Assembly: GCF_013376005.1 (NCBI RefSeq)
Contig: NZ_JABMJK010000004.1
Span: 496,001 to 560,000 of the forward strand
Reading direction: 5' to 3'
Origin: Duganella sp. SG902
GTDB lineage: Bacteria > Pseudomonadota > Gammaproteobacteria > Burkholderiales > Burkholderiaceae_D
DNA length: 64,000 nt
Shown here: one piece after another, positions 24,979 to 32,997 of the stretch
How the letters are laid out: each line of letters begins with the position of its first letter
How positions within the stretch are numbered: position 1 is the first letter of the stretch
Notes under the pieces: model-generated
The model's database searches: none
What the model was told of the DNA's origin: nothing
The model's input: only the letters and a program-made list of their open reading frames with translations
Made by a program: the position numbers and the translations under genes

Positions 24979-25019
24979 TTGACGAGGATCAAACAAGTCG
25001 TCGCGTGATAAGATATTGT
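24979..25019 (+). promoter_or_regulatory. FNR/Anr-type box with -10 element for the 83-residue protein
   Basis: TTGAC-GAGG-ATCAA (24979-24992) matches the FNR/Anr consensus TTGAT-N4-ATCAA with one mismatch. A weak -10, TATTGT, follows at 25014-25019, so transcription would start near 25027 and the box centre would sit at about -41.5. This repeats the geometry seen at 5609. No good -35 is present at the right distance. Confidence 0.55.
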
Positions 25020-25047
25020 TAGCCATCTTCCCATAAGGAGTGCGCGT

Positions 25048-25299
25048 ATGGCAGCCAGTTCGCAGCCGACCAAGGAGCAAGTCCGCGCCTATATGTCTCA
25101 ACGTCAGCGTGAGTTTTGCCATCGCCCGCCGCCGATGCCGGAAGAGATACGCCGCCAGCTGGGCTGGCATTACGGCGCTGACACTTCCGATCACTTTTCC
25201 TCCTCCACGTTGTTCCTCCCCGGCACGATCGCGCAATTGGCCGCCCTGATGGCGGTCGAATGGTGCTTCCTGGCGGCCGGCGTTCGTCAGCCCAGCTGA
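25048..25299 (+). CDS. Small uncharacterised protein under a predicted FNR-type promoter
   Basis: 83 residues, with an AAGGAG ribosome site seven bases before the ATG. The N-terminal half is basic and helical (SQPTKEQVRAYMSQRQREFCHRPP), followed by P-E-E-I-R-R-Q-L-G-W-H-Y-G. The C-terminal third is hydrophobic (L-P-G-T-I-A-Q-L-A-A-L-M-A-V-E-W-C-F-L-A-A-G) and could be a membrane-anchoring helix. Two Cys and several His are present. I do not recognise a family. A low-oxygen role is inferred from the upstream box only. Confidence 0.65.
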   Translation: MAASSQPTKEQVRAYMSQRQREFCHRPPPMPEEIRRQLGWHYGADTSDHFSSSTLFLPGTIAQLAALMAVEWCFLAAGVRQPS

Positions 25300-25439
25300 T
25301 CTTTACATGGTTTGATACTTTTTTTTACAACAAAGTTCGCCATAGCATAAAAAATAGGGTTAGAATCTATCCAATTCTCACTCTTATTGGTTTTGTGTCG
25401 TTTTTTGTCCAAAAGCGGCGAAGGAACCAGCTAAATATC

Positions 25440-25679
25440 ATGTCCCTGAAAGAAATCACCGCGTCGCCTACCTACAATCCGAATCGCGTCCTGGACGCCA
25501 TCATTGAAAAACTGCAACTGAAAAACGATGCCGCCCTGTCGCGTGCGCTGGAAGTGGCCCCGCCGGTCATCTCCAAGATCCGTCACAACACGCTGCCGAT
25601 CGGCGCGACCATCCTGATCCGCATGCACGAGATCAGCGATTTCAGCATTCGCGAACTGCGCGAAATGATGGCGTCCTGA
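25440..25679 (+). CDS. Small helix-turn-helix protein
   Basis: 79 residues, all helical. The stretch A-L-S-R-A-L-E-V-A-P-P-V-I-S-K-I-R-H-N-T-L fits a Cro/CI-like helix-turn-helix, followed by helices rich in hydrophobic residues (ILIRMHEISDFSIRELREMM). It may be a small DNA-binding regulator or adaptor. The start at 25440 follows AAGGA at a rather long distance (about 13 bases). The frame continues upstream without a better start. A strong terminator follows directly. Confidence 0.75.
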   Translation: MSLKEITASPTYNPNRVLDAIIEKLQLKNDAALSRALEVAPPVISKIRHNTLPIGATILIRMHEISDFSIRELREMMAS

Positions 25680-25697
25680 TACGGGGACACCGATAGG

Positions 25698-25735
25698 AAA
25701 ACGGCGCGCACTCTTCAGTCCGCGCCGTTTTTTTT
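25698..25735 (+). terminator. Rho-independent terminator
   Basis: A perfect eleven-pair stem (AAAACGGCGCG with CGCGCCGTTTT, twelve-base loop) is followed by eight T residues on the plus strand. It ends the small HTH gene and abuts the stop of the convergent repeat-protein gene. Confidence 0.9.
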
Positions 25736-26454
25736 CACGCCCCGCGGCTCAGGCGCGGGCGCTCGCTGTAAAAGCTCGACTGCTGTGCCGCCGCGATCGC
25801 CGCCTCGGCCTGCAGCGCGCTGGCGCCGATCACGCCCGAGTGGGCATAGCTGGCCGCCACGCCGGAATGCGCCGCCTTGACCCCGGCCACGCCGGAGTGG
25901 GCGATTTTCGCCCCGACCACGCCGGAATGGACCACCTTGGCGCCCACCACGCCCGAATGCGCGACCTTGGCGCCGACCACGCCCGAGTGGGCGAACGTCG
26001 CGCCCACCACGCCGGAATGCGCGAACGACACCGCCGCCACGCCCGAATGGGCGGCCTTGGCGGGCGCGGCCTCGCGCACGTAGTCCTCGCCGAAGGTATC
26101 CTCGTACAGCTCCTTCATGCGCATGCCGACCCGCACATGGGCCGCCTCGTCGTCCTCGCCGCGCAGGCCGATGTAGGGGAAGTGGTGCAGGAAGTAGCCG
26201 AACACGGCGTCGCAGTCGGCGGCGTACTTCATGGTGTCGAGGATGTGGTAGTGCCAGAAGGTGTCCACGTCCACCAGCGGCGCGGTCTGCTCGTGCGGGA
26301 ATTTCTTCATCAGGAACAGGAAGCGGCGGTATTCGAACTCCACCGCGTTGGCGCGCGCCAGCGTCCAGCCTTCGCCGGATTCCTCGTGCATCAGCTTGAC
26401 TTTGATCGGTTCCAGGTCCAGGGAGTTGATGGCGTGCAGGTCTTGGGCATTCAT
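25735..26454 (-). CDS. Glycine-rich-domain-like protein with eight AHSGV decapeptide repeats
   Basis: 239 residues. Residues about 10-125 resemble the bacterial 'glycine-rich domain-containing protein-like' family: E-F-E-Y-R-R-F-L-F-L-M-K, then V-D-V-D-T-F-W-H-Y-H-I-L-D-T and F-G-Y-F-L-H-H-F-P-Y-I-G. The clustered His could bind metal. Residues 135-211 are eight tandem units of 8-10 residues, consensus A-H-S-G-V-V-G-A-K-V, with His-Ser-Gly-Val in every copy. The tail (A-L-Q-A-E-A-A-I-A-A-A-Q-Q) is helical. There is no signal peptide. The start has a good AAAGGA site. The repeat could be a structural beta-type stack, a metal or polymer binding array, or repeated core peptides of a modified peptide; none is proven. 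Confidence 0.75.
   Translation of the reverse strand: MNAQDLHAINSLDLEPIKVKLMHEESGEGWTLARANAVEFEYRRFLFLMKKFPHEQTAPLVDVDTFWHYHILDTMKYAADCDAVFGYFLHHFPYIGLRGEDDEAAHVRVGMRMKELYEDTFGEDYVREAAPAKAAHSGVAAVSFAHSGVVGATFAHSGVVGAKVAHSGVVGAKVVHSGVVGAKIAHSGVAGVKAAHSGVAASYAHSGVIGASALQAEAAIAAAQQSSFYSERPRLSRGA
25822..26052 (-). repeat. In-frame tandem repeat of about 30 bases, eight copies
   Basis: Eight tandem units (seven of 27-30 bases and a shorter last one) encode the AHSGV repeats of the surrounding gene. Copies differ mostly at synonymous third positions, which suggests an old duplication series kept for its protein product. There are no unique spacers. Confidence 0.85.
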
Positions 26455-26564
26455 CAGGATTTCCTTTGCGGTATTGATGCGGGTTGAAAAAAGCAGCAGA
26501 GGTCCTTGATTTTGCCCATGGGAGACGAATGTTCCTTGAGGTTAATCAATGTTTGCAAGGAAAT

Positions 26565-28379
26565 TTATAGCGTGAGGTCGACCGCGCCGGCGCTGTGGCG
26601 GGCCGCGCGGGCGCCGACCGGCACCGACACGGCCACCGTGGTGCCGCCATTGGGGCTGCCCGTGATGGAGCACGTGCCGCCCAGCAGGCTGACGCGCTCC
26701 TCGATGCCGACCAGCCCGAACGAGCCGGCCTTGTTGCGGCTGGCGTCATGCACGCCGATGCCGTTGTCGTTGATGGTCATGCTCAGCATGCCGTCGGCCT
26801 GCCGCAGCTCCACCCGCACCAGGCTGGCGTGGGCGTGCTGCAGGATATTGCTCAGCGATTCCTGCAGCACGCGGAAGAACGCGGTGGCGCAGTGGTCGTC
26901 GACGCGGATCTCGGTGTCGTGGTCGATCAGCTCGCACACCATGCCCGAGCGCGCCTGGAACTGGGCGATCTGCCACTCCACCGCCGCGTTCAGGCCCAGG
27001 TCCAGCACCGTGGGGCGCAGGTCGTTGATGATGTGGCGCACGCTCTTGATGCTGCTGTCGATCTGGCCCAGCATGTGCTGGGCGCGCGCGTGCAGGCGCG
27101 GATGGCGGTGGCGCGTGCGCGAGGTCAGCAGGTCGACGTCGATGCGCAACACCAGCAGGTTCTGGCCGAGGTCGTCGTGGATCTCGCGCGCGATGCGCTT
27201 GCGCTCCTGTTCCTTGATCTGGTCCGAGTGCGCGGCCAGGCGGCGCAGCTTGTGGTGCGATTGCTGCAGCCGGGCCTGGCTGTTGCGCAGCTCGCGGGTC
27301 ATCTCCTTGGCCATCTTGACCGCCCGCATGCGCGACGACGACAGCGTGTGGAACAGCAGGAAGAACAGCAGCGAGCCGGTGAAGCCGGACAGCATGGCCA
27401 TCCACGGCAGCCAGCTGTCGAAGCGGCTGTACCAGCTGGCCTTGGGCGCGCTGAAGTGGGCGTGCCAGTGGCGGTTGTGGAAGTCGATCGGCAGCACCAC
27501 GTTGAACTGGTCGGCGGCGTCCGGCTCGGTGCCGCCGGGTTTGCTGTCGAACAGTCGCGCCGGCGGGCGCGGCGCGAGGCGGTCGCCGCTGTCGTACAAC
27601 ACCAGGCGGGCGTCGCGCACCTGCATCTGTTCCAGCGCGGCCTGCACCAGGCGCGGCACGCTGAAGCCGATGCCCACCGAGCCGACGCAGGCGGCGCGGC
27701 GCTGCGCGACGGTCTTCAGCGGCATGTCCTTGCGGTACACCGGCAGCCGCAGCGCCAGCCCGGCGCCCAGCGGCTGGTGCGCGCTGTCGATCGGGGTGCC
27801 GGAGGCGCTCATGGCGCCGCTGTCGCGGCCCTGCGCCAGCGCGCGCGCCACCGCCGCGCGGTAGCCGATGTCGCGGCCTATCTTTTCCCGGAACTCGGCC
27901 AGCGGCTCGATCATGGTCAGCACCCAATACTCCTCGCGCGGCTCGGGCGGCCACACCGAGGTCACGTCGGGGTAGCCGAGCGCGGCGTCGCCGGCGCTGT
28001 GGCGCAGGCCGCGTTCAAACTCGGGGCGCTGCGCGTGGCGCACGTATTGGGCGTAGTTGATGTTGTCGAGCGCCGGGAACTGGCGCTCGATGTTCAGGCC
28101 GTTGACATAGCGGTGAAAGCTGGCGCGGTCGACCTGCTCGGCGGCGTGGAAGAAACTGGCGGTGCTGCGCAGCACGTCCGTGTAGGCGTTGATGCGCGAG
28201 TTGATGTTGTACTGGGCGTTCTGCGCCTGGTGCATGAAACGCTCGCCGGCGTCGTATTCGATGGTCCTGGCCGCCGCCAGGTAGAACAGGCCGCCGATGG
28301 CGGACGACAGCAGCAGGCCCGTCCACCAGGCGGGACGCGACGAGGGGAACAGCTGTTTGAGTCCGGGAATGACAGGCAC
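26565..28379 (-). CDS. CHASE-domain sensor histidine kinase (HisKA_3 type)
   Basis: 604 residues. TM1 is at about 17-38 and TM2 at about 325-345. Between them is a periplasmic CHASE-like domain (Y-V-N-G-L-N-I-E-R-Q-F-P-A-L and the N-I-N-Y-A-Q-Y-V stretch). A coiled-coil linker leads to a HisKA_3 dimerisation helix with the phospho-acceptor in R-I-A-R-E-I-H-D-D-L-G-Q (His401), then a HATPase with N-D-N-G-I-G-V and G-L-V-G-I-E-E-R-V. NarL/FixJ-type response regulators are the usual partner, but none is adjacent. The start is a GTG at 28379 with an AAAGAGG site and a good promoter upstream. Confidence 0.92.
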   Translation of the reverse strand: MPVIPGLKQLFPSSRPAWWTGLLLSSAIGGLFYLAAARTIEYDAGERFMHQAQNAQYNINSRINAYTDVLRSTASFFHAAEQVDRASFHRYVNGLNIERQFPALDNINYAQYVRHAQRPEFERGLRHSAGDAALGYPDVTSVWPPEPREEYWVLTMIEPLAEFREKIGRDIGYRAAVARALAQGRDSGAMSASGTPIDSAHQPLGAGLALRLPVYRKDMPLKTVAQRRAACVGSVGIGFSVPRLVQAALEQMQVRDARLVLYDSGDRLAPRPPARLFDSKPGGTEPDAADQFNVVLPIDFHNRHWHAHFSAPKASWYSRFDSWLPWMAMLSGFTGSLLFFLLFHTLSSSRMRAVKMAKEMTRELRNSQARLQQSHHKLRRLAAHSDQIKEQERKRIAREIHDDLGQNLLVLRIDVDLLTSRTRHRHPRLHARAQHMLGQIDSSIKSVRHIINDLRPTVLDLGLNAAVEWQIAQFQARSGMVCELIDHDTEIRVDDHCATAFFRVLQESLSNILQHAHASLVRVELRQADGMLSMTINDNGIGVHDASRNKAGSFGLVGIEERVSLLGGTCSITGSPNGGTTVAVSVPVGARAARHSAGAVDLTL

Positions 28380-28410
28380 CGCGCGCCTCTTTGCAACCGA
28401 TAGTCTGTTG

Positions 28411-28440
28411 AATATAGGAAATGTCGGTTGATGGCGTCAA
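28411..28440 (-). promoter_or_regulatory. Sigma-70-type promoter of the histidine kinase gene
   Basis: On the minus strand TTGACG (28440-28435) and TATATT (28416-28411) are 18 bases apart, each one mismatch from consensus. Transcription would begin near 28404, about 25 bases before the GTG start. Confidence 0.65.
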
Positions 28441-28483
28441 GCAATTTTATAAAAAATGCATTTGTCCTATACGGAGTGTCAAT

Positions 28484-28509
28484 AAAAAACGGCACCCAAG
28501 GGGTGCCGT
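28484..28509 (-). terminator. Rho-independent terminator of glnS
   Basis: Minus-strand stem of nine pairs (ACGGCACCC with GGGTGCCGT, three-base loop) followed by six T residues, 22 bases after the glnS stop. Confidence 0.9.
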
Positions 28510-28530
28510 CTTCAAGGGGAGTGGGGCGGC

Positions 28531-30300
28531 TTATTTCGCCGGGCCCCAGCTGTCCTTCAGGGTGACGATGCGGTTGAACACCGGCTTGCCCGGTTGCGAG
28601 TCGACGCGGTCGGCCACGAAGTAGCCGTGGCGCTCGAACTGGTAGCGCTGGTCGGCCTGGGCGGCGGCCATGCCTGGCTCCAGGTAGGCCTTCACCACTT
28701 CCTTGGCGTTCGGGTTCAGCAGCGAGAGGAAGTCCTTGCCGCCGGCGTCGGGCTGGGCGTCGGTGAACAGGCGGTCGTACAGGCGCACTTCGGCCTCCAG
28801 CGCGGCGGCCGCCGACACCCAGTGGATGTTGCCCTTGACCTTGTAGTTGTCCGAACCCGGCGTGCCTGACTTGGAATCCTCGAAGTACTTCACGTGCACG
28901 GCGACGACCTTGCCGTTTTCATCCTTGTCGTAGCCCACGCATTCGGTGACGTAGCCGTGACGCAGGCGCACGCGGCTGCCCGGGTTGTCGCCGATCGGCG
29001 GGTAGTAGCGGAAATAACCCTTGGTCGGCGTTTCCATGAAGTCTTCCTCCTCGATCCACAGCTCGCGCGAGATCGGGAAGGTGCGCACGCCCATTTCCGG
29101 ATGGTGCGGGTGGACCGGCGAGGTGCACTCCTCGGTCTGGCCTTCCGGATAATTGTCGATGATCAGCTTGAGCGGGCGCAGCACGGCGGTGGCGCGCGGC
29201 GCCTTCGGATCGAGGTCCTCGCGCACGCAGCCCTCCAGCGTGCTCATGTCGATCCAGCCGTCGGCCTTGGTCACGCCGATGCGTTCGCAGAACAGGTGGA
29301 TGGCTTCCGGCGTGTAGCCGCGGCGGCGCAGGCCGACGATGGTGGGCATGCGCGGGTCGTCCCAGCCGTCGACGATCTTCTCTTCGACCAGCTGGCGCAG
29401 CTTGCGCTTGGAGGTCACCACATAGGTCAGGTTGAGGCGCGAGAACTCGTACTGGCGCGGCACCGGCAGCGTGAAGAAGCCGCCCTTCGACAGGGTTTCC
29501 AGCAGCCAGTCGTAGAACGGGCGGTGGTCCTGGAATTCCAGCGTGCAGATCGAATGGGTGATGTTTTCCAGCGCGTCCGAGATCGGGTGCGTGTAGTCGT
29601 ACATCGGGTAGATGCACCAGGCGTCGCCGGTGCGCACGTGGTGCGCGTGGCGGATGCGGTAGATGGCCGGGTCGCGCATGTTCATGTTCGGCGAGGACAT
29701 GGCGTCTTCGCTGATCTTGGCGCGCAGGATGTGCTCGCCGTCGGCGTATTTGCCGGCGCGCATGTCGCGGAACAGTTGCAGCGATTCGGCCGCGGGGCGG
29801 TTGCGGAACGGCGAGTTGGTGCCCGGCGTGCTGAAGTTGCCGCGGTTGGCCGCCATGTCCTCGGCCGACTGGCTGTCGACGTAGGCATAGCCTTGCTCGA
29901 TCAGCCATTCCGCCATCTGGTACAGCTGCTCGAAGTAGTCCGAGGCGTAGTGCAAGTGGTGCTCGACGGTGCCGTCGGCGCGCGGATAGTCGTAGTCAAA
30001 GCCCAGCCATTTCACGCTGTCGATGATGGTGTCGACGTATTCCTGCTCTTCCTTGGCCGGGTTGGTGTCGTCGAAACGCAGGTTGCAGCGGCCTTGATAA
30101 TCGCGCGCCAGCCCAAAATTCAGGCAGATGGACTTGGCGTGGCCGATGTGCAGATAGCCGTTCGGCTCGGGCGGGAAGCGGGTGATGACGCTGGGCATGC
30201 CGTCGCGGACGTGGGTGCCGGCCGCGAGATCGTGTTCGACGATGGCGCGCAGGAAATTGGATGGTAGTGCTGGCGCTGGGCTGTTTTTATCGTTGCTCAT
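28531..30300 (-). CDS. glnS: Glutamine--tRNA ligase
   Basis: 589 residues, slightly longer than Escherichia coli GlnRS (about 550). Class I signature H-I-G-H-A-K-S follows P-P-E-P-N-G-Y-L near residue 45-58, and V-T-S-K-R-K-L is the KMSKS-equivalent loop. The catalytic core is followed by two anticodon-binding beta-barrels, ending with N-R-I-V-T-L-K-D-S-W. It charges tRNA-Gln with glutamine in the cytosol. It is a single gene with its own terminator. Confidence 0.97.
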   Translation of the reverse strand: MSNDKNSPAPALPSNFLRAIVEHDLAAGTHVRDGMPSVITRFPPEPNGYLHIGHAKSICLNFGLARDYQGRCNLRFDDTNPAKEEQEYVDTIIDSVKWLGFDYDYPRADGTVEHHLHYASDYFEQLYQMAEWLIEQGYAYVDSQSAEDMAANRGNFSTPGTNSPFRNRPAAESLQLFRDMRAGKYADGEHILRAKISEDAMSSPNMNMRDPAIYRIRHAHHVRTGDAWCIYPMYDYTHPISDALENITHSICTLEFQDHRPFYDWLLETLSKGGFFTLPVPRQYEFSRLNLTYVVTSKRKLRQLVEEKIVDGWDDPRMPTIVGLRRRGYTPEAIHLFCERIGVTKADGWIDMSTLEGCVREDLDPKAPRATAVLRPLKLIIDNYPEGQTEECTSPVHPHHPEMGVRTFPISRELWIEEEDFMETPTKGYFRYYPPIGDNPGSRVRLRHGYVTECVGYDKDENGKVVAVHVKYFEDSKSGTPGSDNYKVKGNIHWVSAAAALEAEVRLYDRLFTDAQPDAGGKDFLSLLNPNAKEVVKAYLEPGMAAAQADQRYQFERHGYFVADRVDSQPGKPVFNRIVTLKDSWGPAK

Positions 30301-30373
30301 CTGAAGGTTGGCTGTGCAAAAGTTCTATATTGCTGCATTTTACCGTATTGCCAGTGGGGATATGGCGGCACGG

Positions 30374-30379
30374 TATAAT
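30374..30379 (+). promoter_or_regulatory. -10 element upstream of the J-domain operon
   Basis: A perfect TATAAT lies between divergent glnS and the J-domain gene, 48 bases before the latter's start. The nearest -35-like hexamer, TTGCCA (30348-30353), is 20 bases away, longer than usual, so the -35 is uncertain. Confidence 0.5.
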
Positions 30380-30426
30380 GCTCGATTAATTTGATTGTCA
30401 TGGCACCACGGCCCGGAGTTTCCAAA

Positions 30427-30720
30427 ATGGAAAATTACTACAATACACTGGGTATCGCGCCGAACGCCAGCGAAGACGAGATCAAGAAGGTCTACCGCTC
30501 GCTGGCCATGCGGTTCCACCCGGACCGCAATCCCGAACCCGGCGCCGACGCGCGCTTCAAGGCAGTGACCAAGGCCTACGAGATCCTGTCGGACCCGGTC
30601 AAGCGCGAGGAATACAACCAGAGCCTCAACCACCGCATCATCATCGACGCGGAGGCGGAAGCGTATCAGTTGTGGCGTTCGGTGTTCGCCCTGCACGGCA
30701 CGACCTTGCCGGCGGCGTGA
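30427..30720 (+). CDS. Short J-domain protein (DnaJ-like)
   Basis: 97 residues. Residues 1-65 form a J domain: Y-Y-N-T-L-G-I-A-P-N-A-S, then the H-P-D tripeptide in M-R-F-H-P-D-R-N and K-A-Y-E-I-L-S-D. It has no Gly/Phe region, zinc finger or substrate-binding domain; only about 30 residues follow. It could stimulate the ATPase of an Hsp70 for a special client. It is followed by three genes of unknown function in the same direction, which may be its clients or partners. The start at 30427 has GGAG seven bases upstream. Confidence 0.88.
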   Translation: MENYYNTLGIAPNASEDEIKKVYRSLAMRFHPDRNPEPGADARFKAVTKAYEILSDPVKREEYNQSLNHRIIIDAEAEAYQLWRSVFALHGTTLPAA

Positions 30721-30760
30721 ACCATCCCGTTTTGAAGAAAAGATTAAGAAGAGATTCGCA

Positions 30761-31261
30761 ATGAGAAAAGTACACCCGGAGTTCGCCTATCAGGCGCGCG
30801 AACTGGAAGGTCAGATCGAGGGCATCCTCGGCGACCCGCCGGACCACAAGAACTACCAGCGCATGGTGCAGGCGCTGGTGGGCGAATATGCCGATGGCGG
30901 CGGCATTGAAGACGTCAACATGCTGGCGTTCGCGCTGGTCGACCACATCGAGTTCAACAACCCGAAAGGCCTGCTGGCGGAAGCCGAGGACTACGAGTTC
31001 GGCGACGCCGCGCGCGTGTTAGCCATGGCCGAGTGCAAGGGCGAAGAAGCGGCCAAAATGTATGCGGCCATCGCCGACAGCATGCCGGACCTGGCGCGCC
31101 AGGCCATCATCACCGCCTTCCTGCACAAGAATCCGCGCAAGTGGGATGACGACGACCAGTCGCTGGAGCAGCTGTCGGCCAACGACGATGGCGACGATAT
31201 CGACGATGAAGACGTGGCCAGCGACGACTTCGCGCAAATGTTCGACCAGGATGGAGATTAA
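30761..31261 (+). CDS. Uncharacterised acidic protein, second gene of the J-domain operon
   Basis: 166 residues, helical (Y-Q-A-R-E-L-E-G-Q-I-E-G-I-L-G-D and E-E-A-A-K-M-Y-A-A-I-A-D-S), with a very acidic, probably disordered tail (D-D-G-D-D-I-D-D-E-D-V-A-S-D-D-F). No signal peptide, no membrane segment. It starts 40 bases after the J-domain gene and ends two bases before the next start. I do not recognise the family. Confidence 0.75.
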   Translation: MRKVHPEFAYQARELEGQIEGILGDPPDHKNYQRMVQALVGEYADGGGIEDVNMLAFALVDHIEFNNPKGLLAEAEDYEFGDAARVLAMAECKGEEAAKMYAAIADSMPDLARQAIITAFLHKNPRKWDDDDQSLEQLSANDDGDDIDDEDVASDDFAQMFDQDGD

Positions 31262-31263
31262 GC

Positions 31264-32034
31264 ATGTCCGAGAAATCTAATCTGCCGGCACTGAGCAAAC
31301 AGGTGACGGAACTGGTGCTGGCCGGCTCGCTGAGCCATGCCGAGGAAGCCTTTGCCGAGGCGGCCGACCAGTTCGGCGACCTGGCGGTGGTGGAAGTGCT
31401 GAACAATATTCCACCGCAAGTGACGGCGCTGCACATGGCCGGTTTTGACGGCGGCAAGATGTCGCTGACCACCTTGCTGGTGCCGCCCAAAGCATGGGCC
31501 GACAGCCTGGCCTTCATCGCCGCCACCTGGCCGGACGACCAGATCGAGGACGATCCGGAGCGCATCGCCGAATCGCTGTTCGCGCACGTGCACGGCGTGG
31601 TGTTCGCCACCGACGACGAGGAACGCCGCAACGAGCTGCTGGCGGCCGCCTCGGCCACCGACCATGGCGCCACCGTGTTTGCCATCCTGTTCTCGCTGGC
31701 GCCGAAGGAGATTCTGGAAGTGGCCGGCGAGGTGATTTCCAAGGGCCCGTACCTGACCGGTCAGACCTCGTCCGACAGCGACATCGTGCCGGTGGCGATC
31801 GCCCTGGCGCAGGCGTCGGAAGACGGCTGGGACCGCGCGCTGTTCGAGCTGTTCCCGGAATTCCGTCACAGCGCCGACCTGGCCGACGCCGAGTACGACG
31901 ATGATCCGGACGCCGAGCCAAGCATCCTGCAGCGCTCGACCAAGGAACTGCTGTACCGTCTGCGCAAGCAAGTGCCGTCCACGCGCGCCGCGAAGACCTC
32001 GCGCCGCTCGGTCGGCACCAAGATCTTCTCGTGA
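31264..32034 (+). CDS. Uncharacterised protein, third gene of the J-domain operon
   Basis: 256 residues, soluble, mixed alpha/beta pattern with many acidic residues. It ends with a basic tail (T-R-A-A-K-T-S-R-R-S-V-G-T-K). No catalytic motif is recognised. The stop overlaps the start of the next gene (TGATG), so translation is likely coupled. Confidence 0.75.
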   Translation: MSEKSNLPALSKQVTELVLAGSLSHAEEAFAEAADQFGDLAVVEVLNNIPPQVTALHMAGFDGGKMSLTTLLVPPKAWADSLAFIAATWPDDQIEDDPERIAESLFAHVHGVVFATDDEERRNELLAAASATDHGATVFAILFSLAPKEILEVAGEVISKGPYLTGQTSSDSDIVPVAIALAQASEDGWDRALFELFPEFRHSADLADAEYDDDPDAEPSILQRSTKELLYRLRKQVPSTRAAKTSRRSVGTKIFS

Positions 32035-32921
32035 TGGGTGCCGGATCGATGCTGCCAGCAATCGTAGTAGAAACCCTGCCGCGCCTGACCCGCGCGATCC
32101 AGCAGTTCGCGAAGCACCCGGACGATGACGCCGCCTACACGCTGGCCGATGAACTGACCGGCATCACCGCCATGGTGGCCGAGAAGTTCACCAACGACCG
32201 CACCGCCGAAGGCATCCAGAAGGCGCTGCAGCTGACGGTGGGTTGCGTGTCGCTGGGACTGGACCATGCGCTGCCGGACGAGGACGACCTGGCCGCGCTG
32301 AATCTGCTGATCGACGAGGGCGCGGAGCACGCGTTCCAGATTGGCTTCCGCATGATCAAGGAATTGTCGGGCATGCCGGAGGACGCGCTGGTCGGCGAGT
32401 TCGACAACGACCCGGTGTATGCGCAACGCCGCCTGCGCGACAAGTTCGTCGACATCTGCCAGACCGATCCGAACCAGAACTGGGATGGCACGGCGCGCTA
32501 TGCGCTGCAGTTCAAGCAGCGCAAGGAAGTGCAGGCGGTGGTGCGGCTGGCCAACTGGCTGCGCCGCCACAACAGCGAAGGCCCGGTCAGCGATGCGGAT
32601 CTGAATGCGGAAGGGGTGATCGCGCTGGCCATCATCTTTGCGGTGGAGGGCGGCGGCATGATCGTGGCGCGTACCGGCCAGAAGGAGTTCGAGCGCTTTG
32701 TGAAAGCGGTGCGCAAGAACAAGCCGGATTACGAGGCTGGCTGGGCGGAGCTGGTGGCCAAGGTGCCGGCGCAGCATCATCCGGTGCTGCTGGATCGCAT
32801 CGACAGCTATCGCCAGACTTGCACCGTGCTGCAGAACATCAAGGGCCGCACGGCCATGAAGACCTTGTTCGCGGAGCTGGAGAACTACGCCGGTTCCGAG
32901 CTGGACGCGGATTACTCCTGA
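32034..32921 (+). CDS. Uncharacterised helical protein, last gene of the J-domain operon
   Basis: 295 residues, almost wholly helical, no signal peptide. Visible segments include A-I-I-F-A-V-E-G-G-G-M-I-V-A-R-T-G, a short hydrophobic run too weak for a membrane helix. The start at 32034 overlaps the previous stop; an internal ATG at 32049 is an alternative. A degraded REP repeat follows the stop. No family recognised. Confidence 0.75.
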   Translation: MGAGSMLPAIVVETLPRLTRAIQQFAKHPDDDAAYTLADELTGITAMVAEKFTNDRTAEGIQKALQLTVGCVSLGLDHALPDEDDLAALNLLIDEGAEHAFQIGFRMIKELSGMPEDALVGEFDNDPVYAQRRLRDKFVDICQTDPNQNWDGTARYALQFKQRKEVQAVVRLANWLRRHNSEGPVSDADLNAEGVIALAIIFAVEGGGMIVARTGQKEFERFVKAVRKNKPDYEAGWAELVAKVPAQHHPVLLDRIDSYRQTCTVLQNIKGRTAMKTLFAELENYAGSELDADYS

Positions 32922-32925
32922 CCAG

Positions 32926-32997
32926 CGTCGCTCCGGCGAAGGCCGGAGCCTATAGAACGCTTGCTCAGCATGGATTCCGGCTTTCGCCGGAATGACG
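32926..32997. repeat. Degraded REP-like inverted repeat
   Basis: Left part GCTCCGGCGAAGGCCGGAGC and right part GGATTCCGGCTTTCGCCGGA both form hairpins, and the flanks CGTC and GACG pair. The right part encodes the last residues (HSGESRNPC) and stop of the LysR gene on the minus strand. Confidence 0.7.

Noticed and set aside
25822..26052. Possible CRISPR array (regular 30-base repeats)
   Set aside because: The repeats are directly tandem with no unique spacers, stay in frame with a real gene and there are no cas genes.
26595..28403. Long open frame antisense to the histidine kinase
   Set aside because: Shadow of the kinase gene; composition is unnatural and there is no start site.
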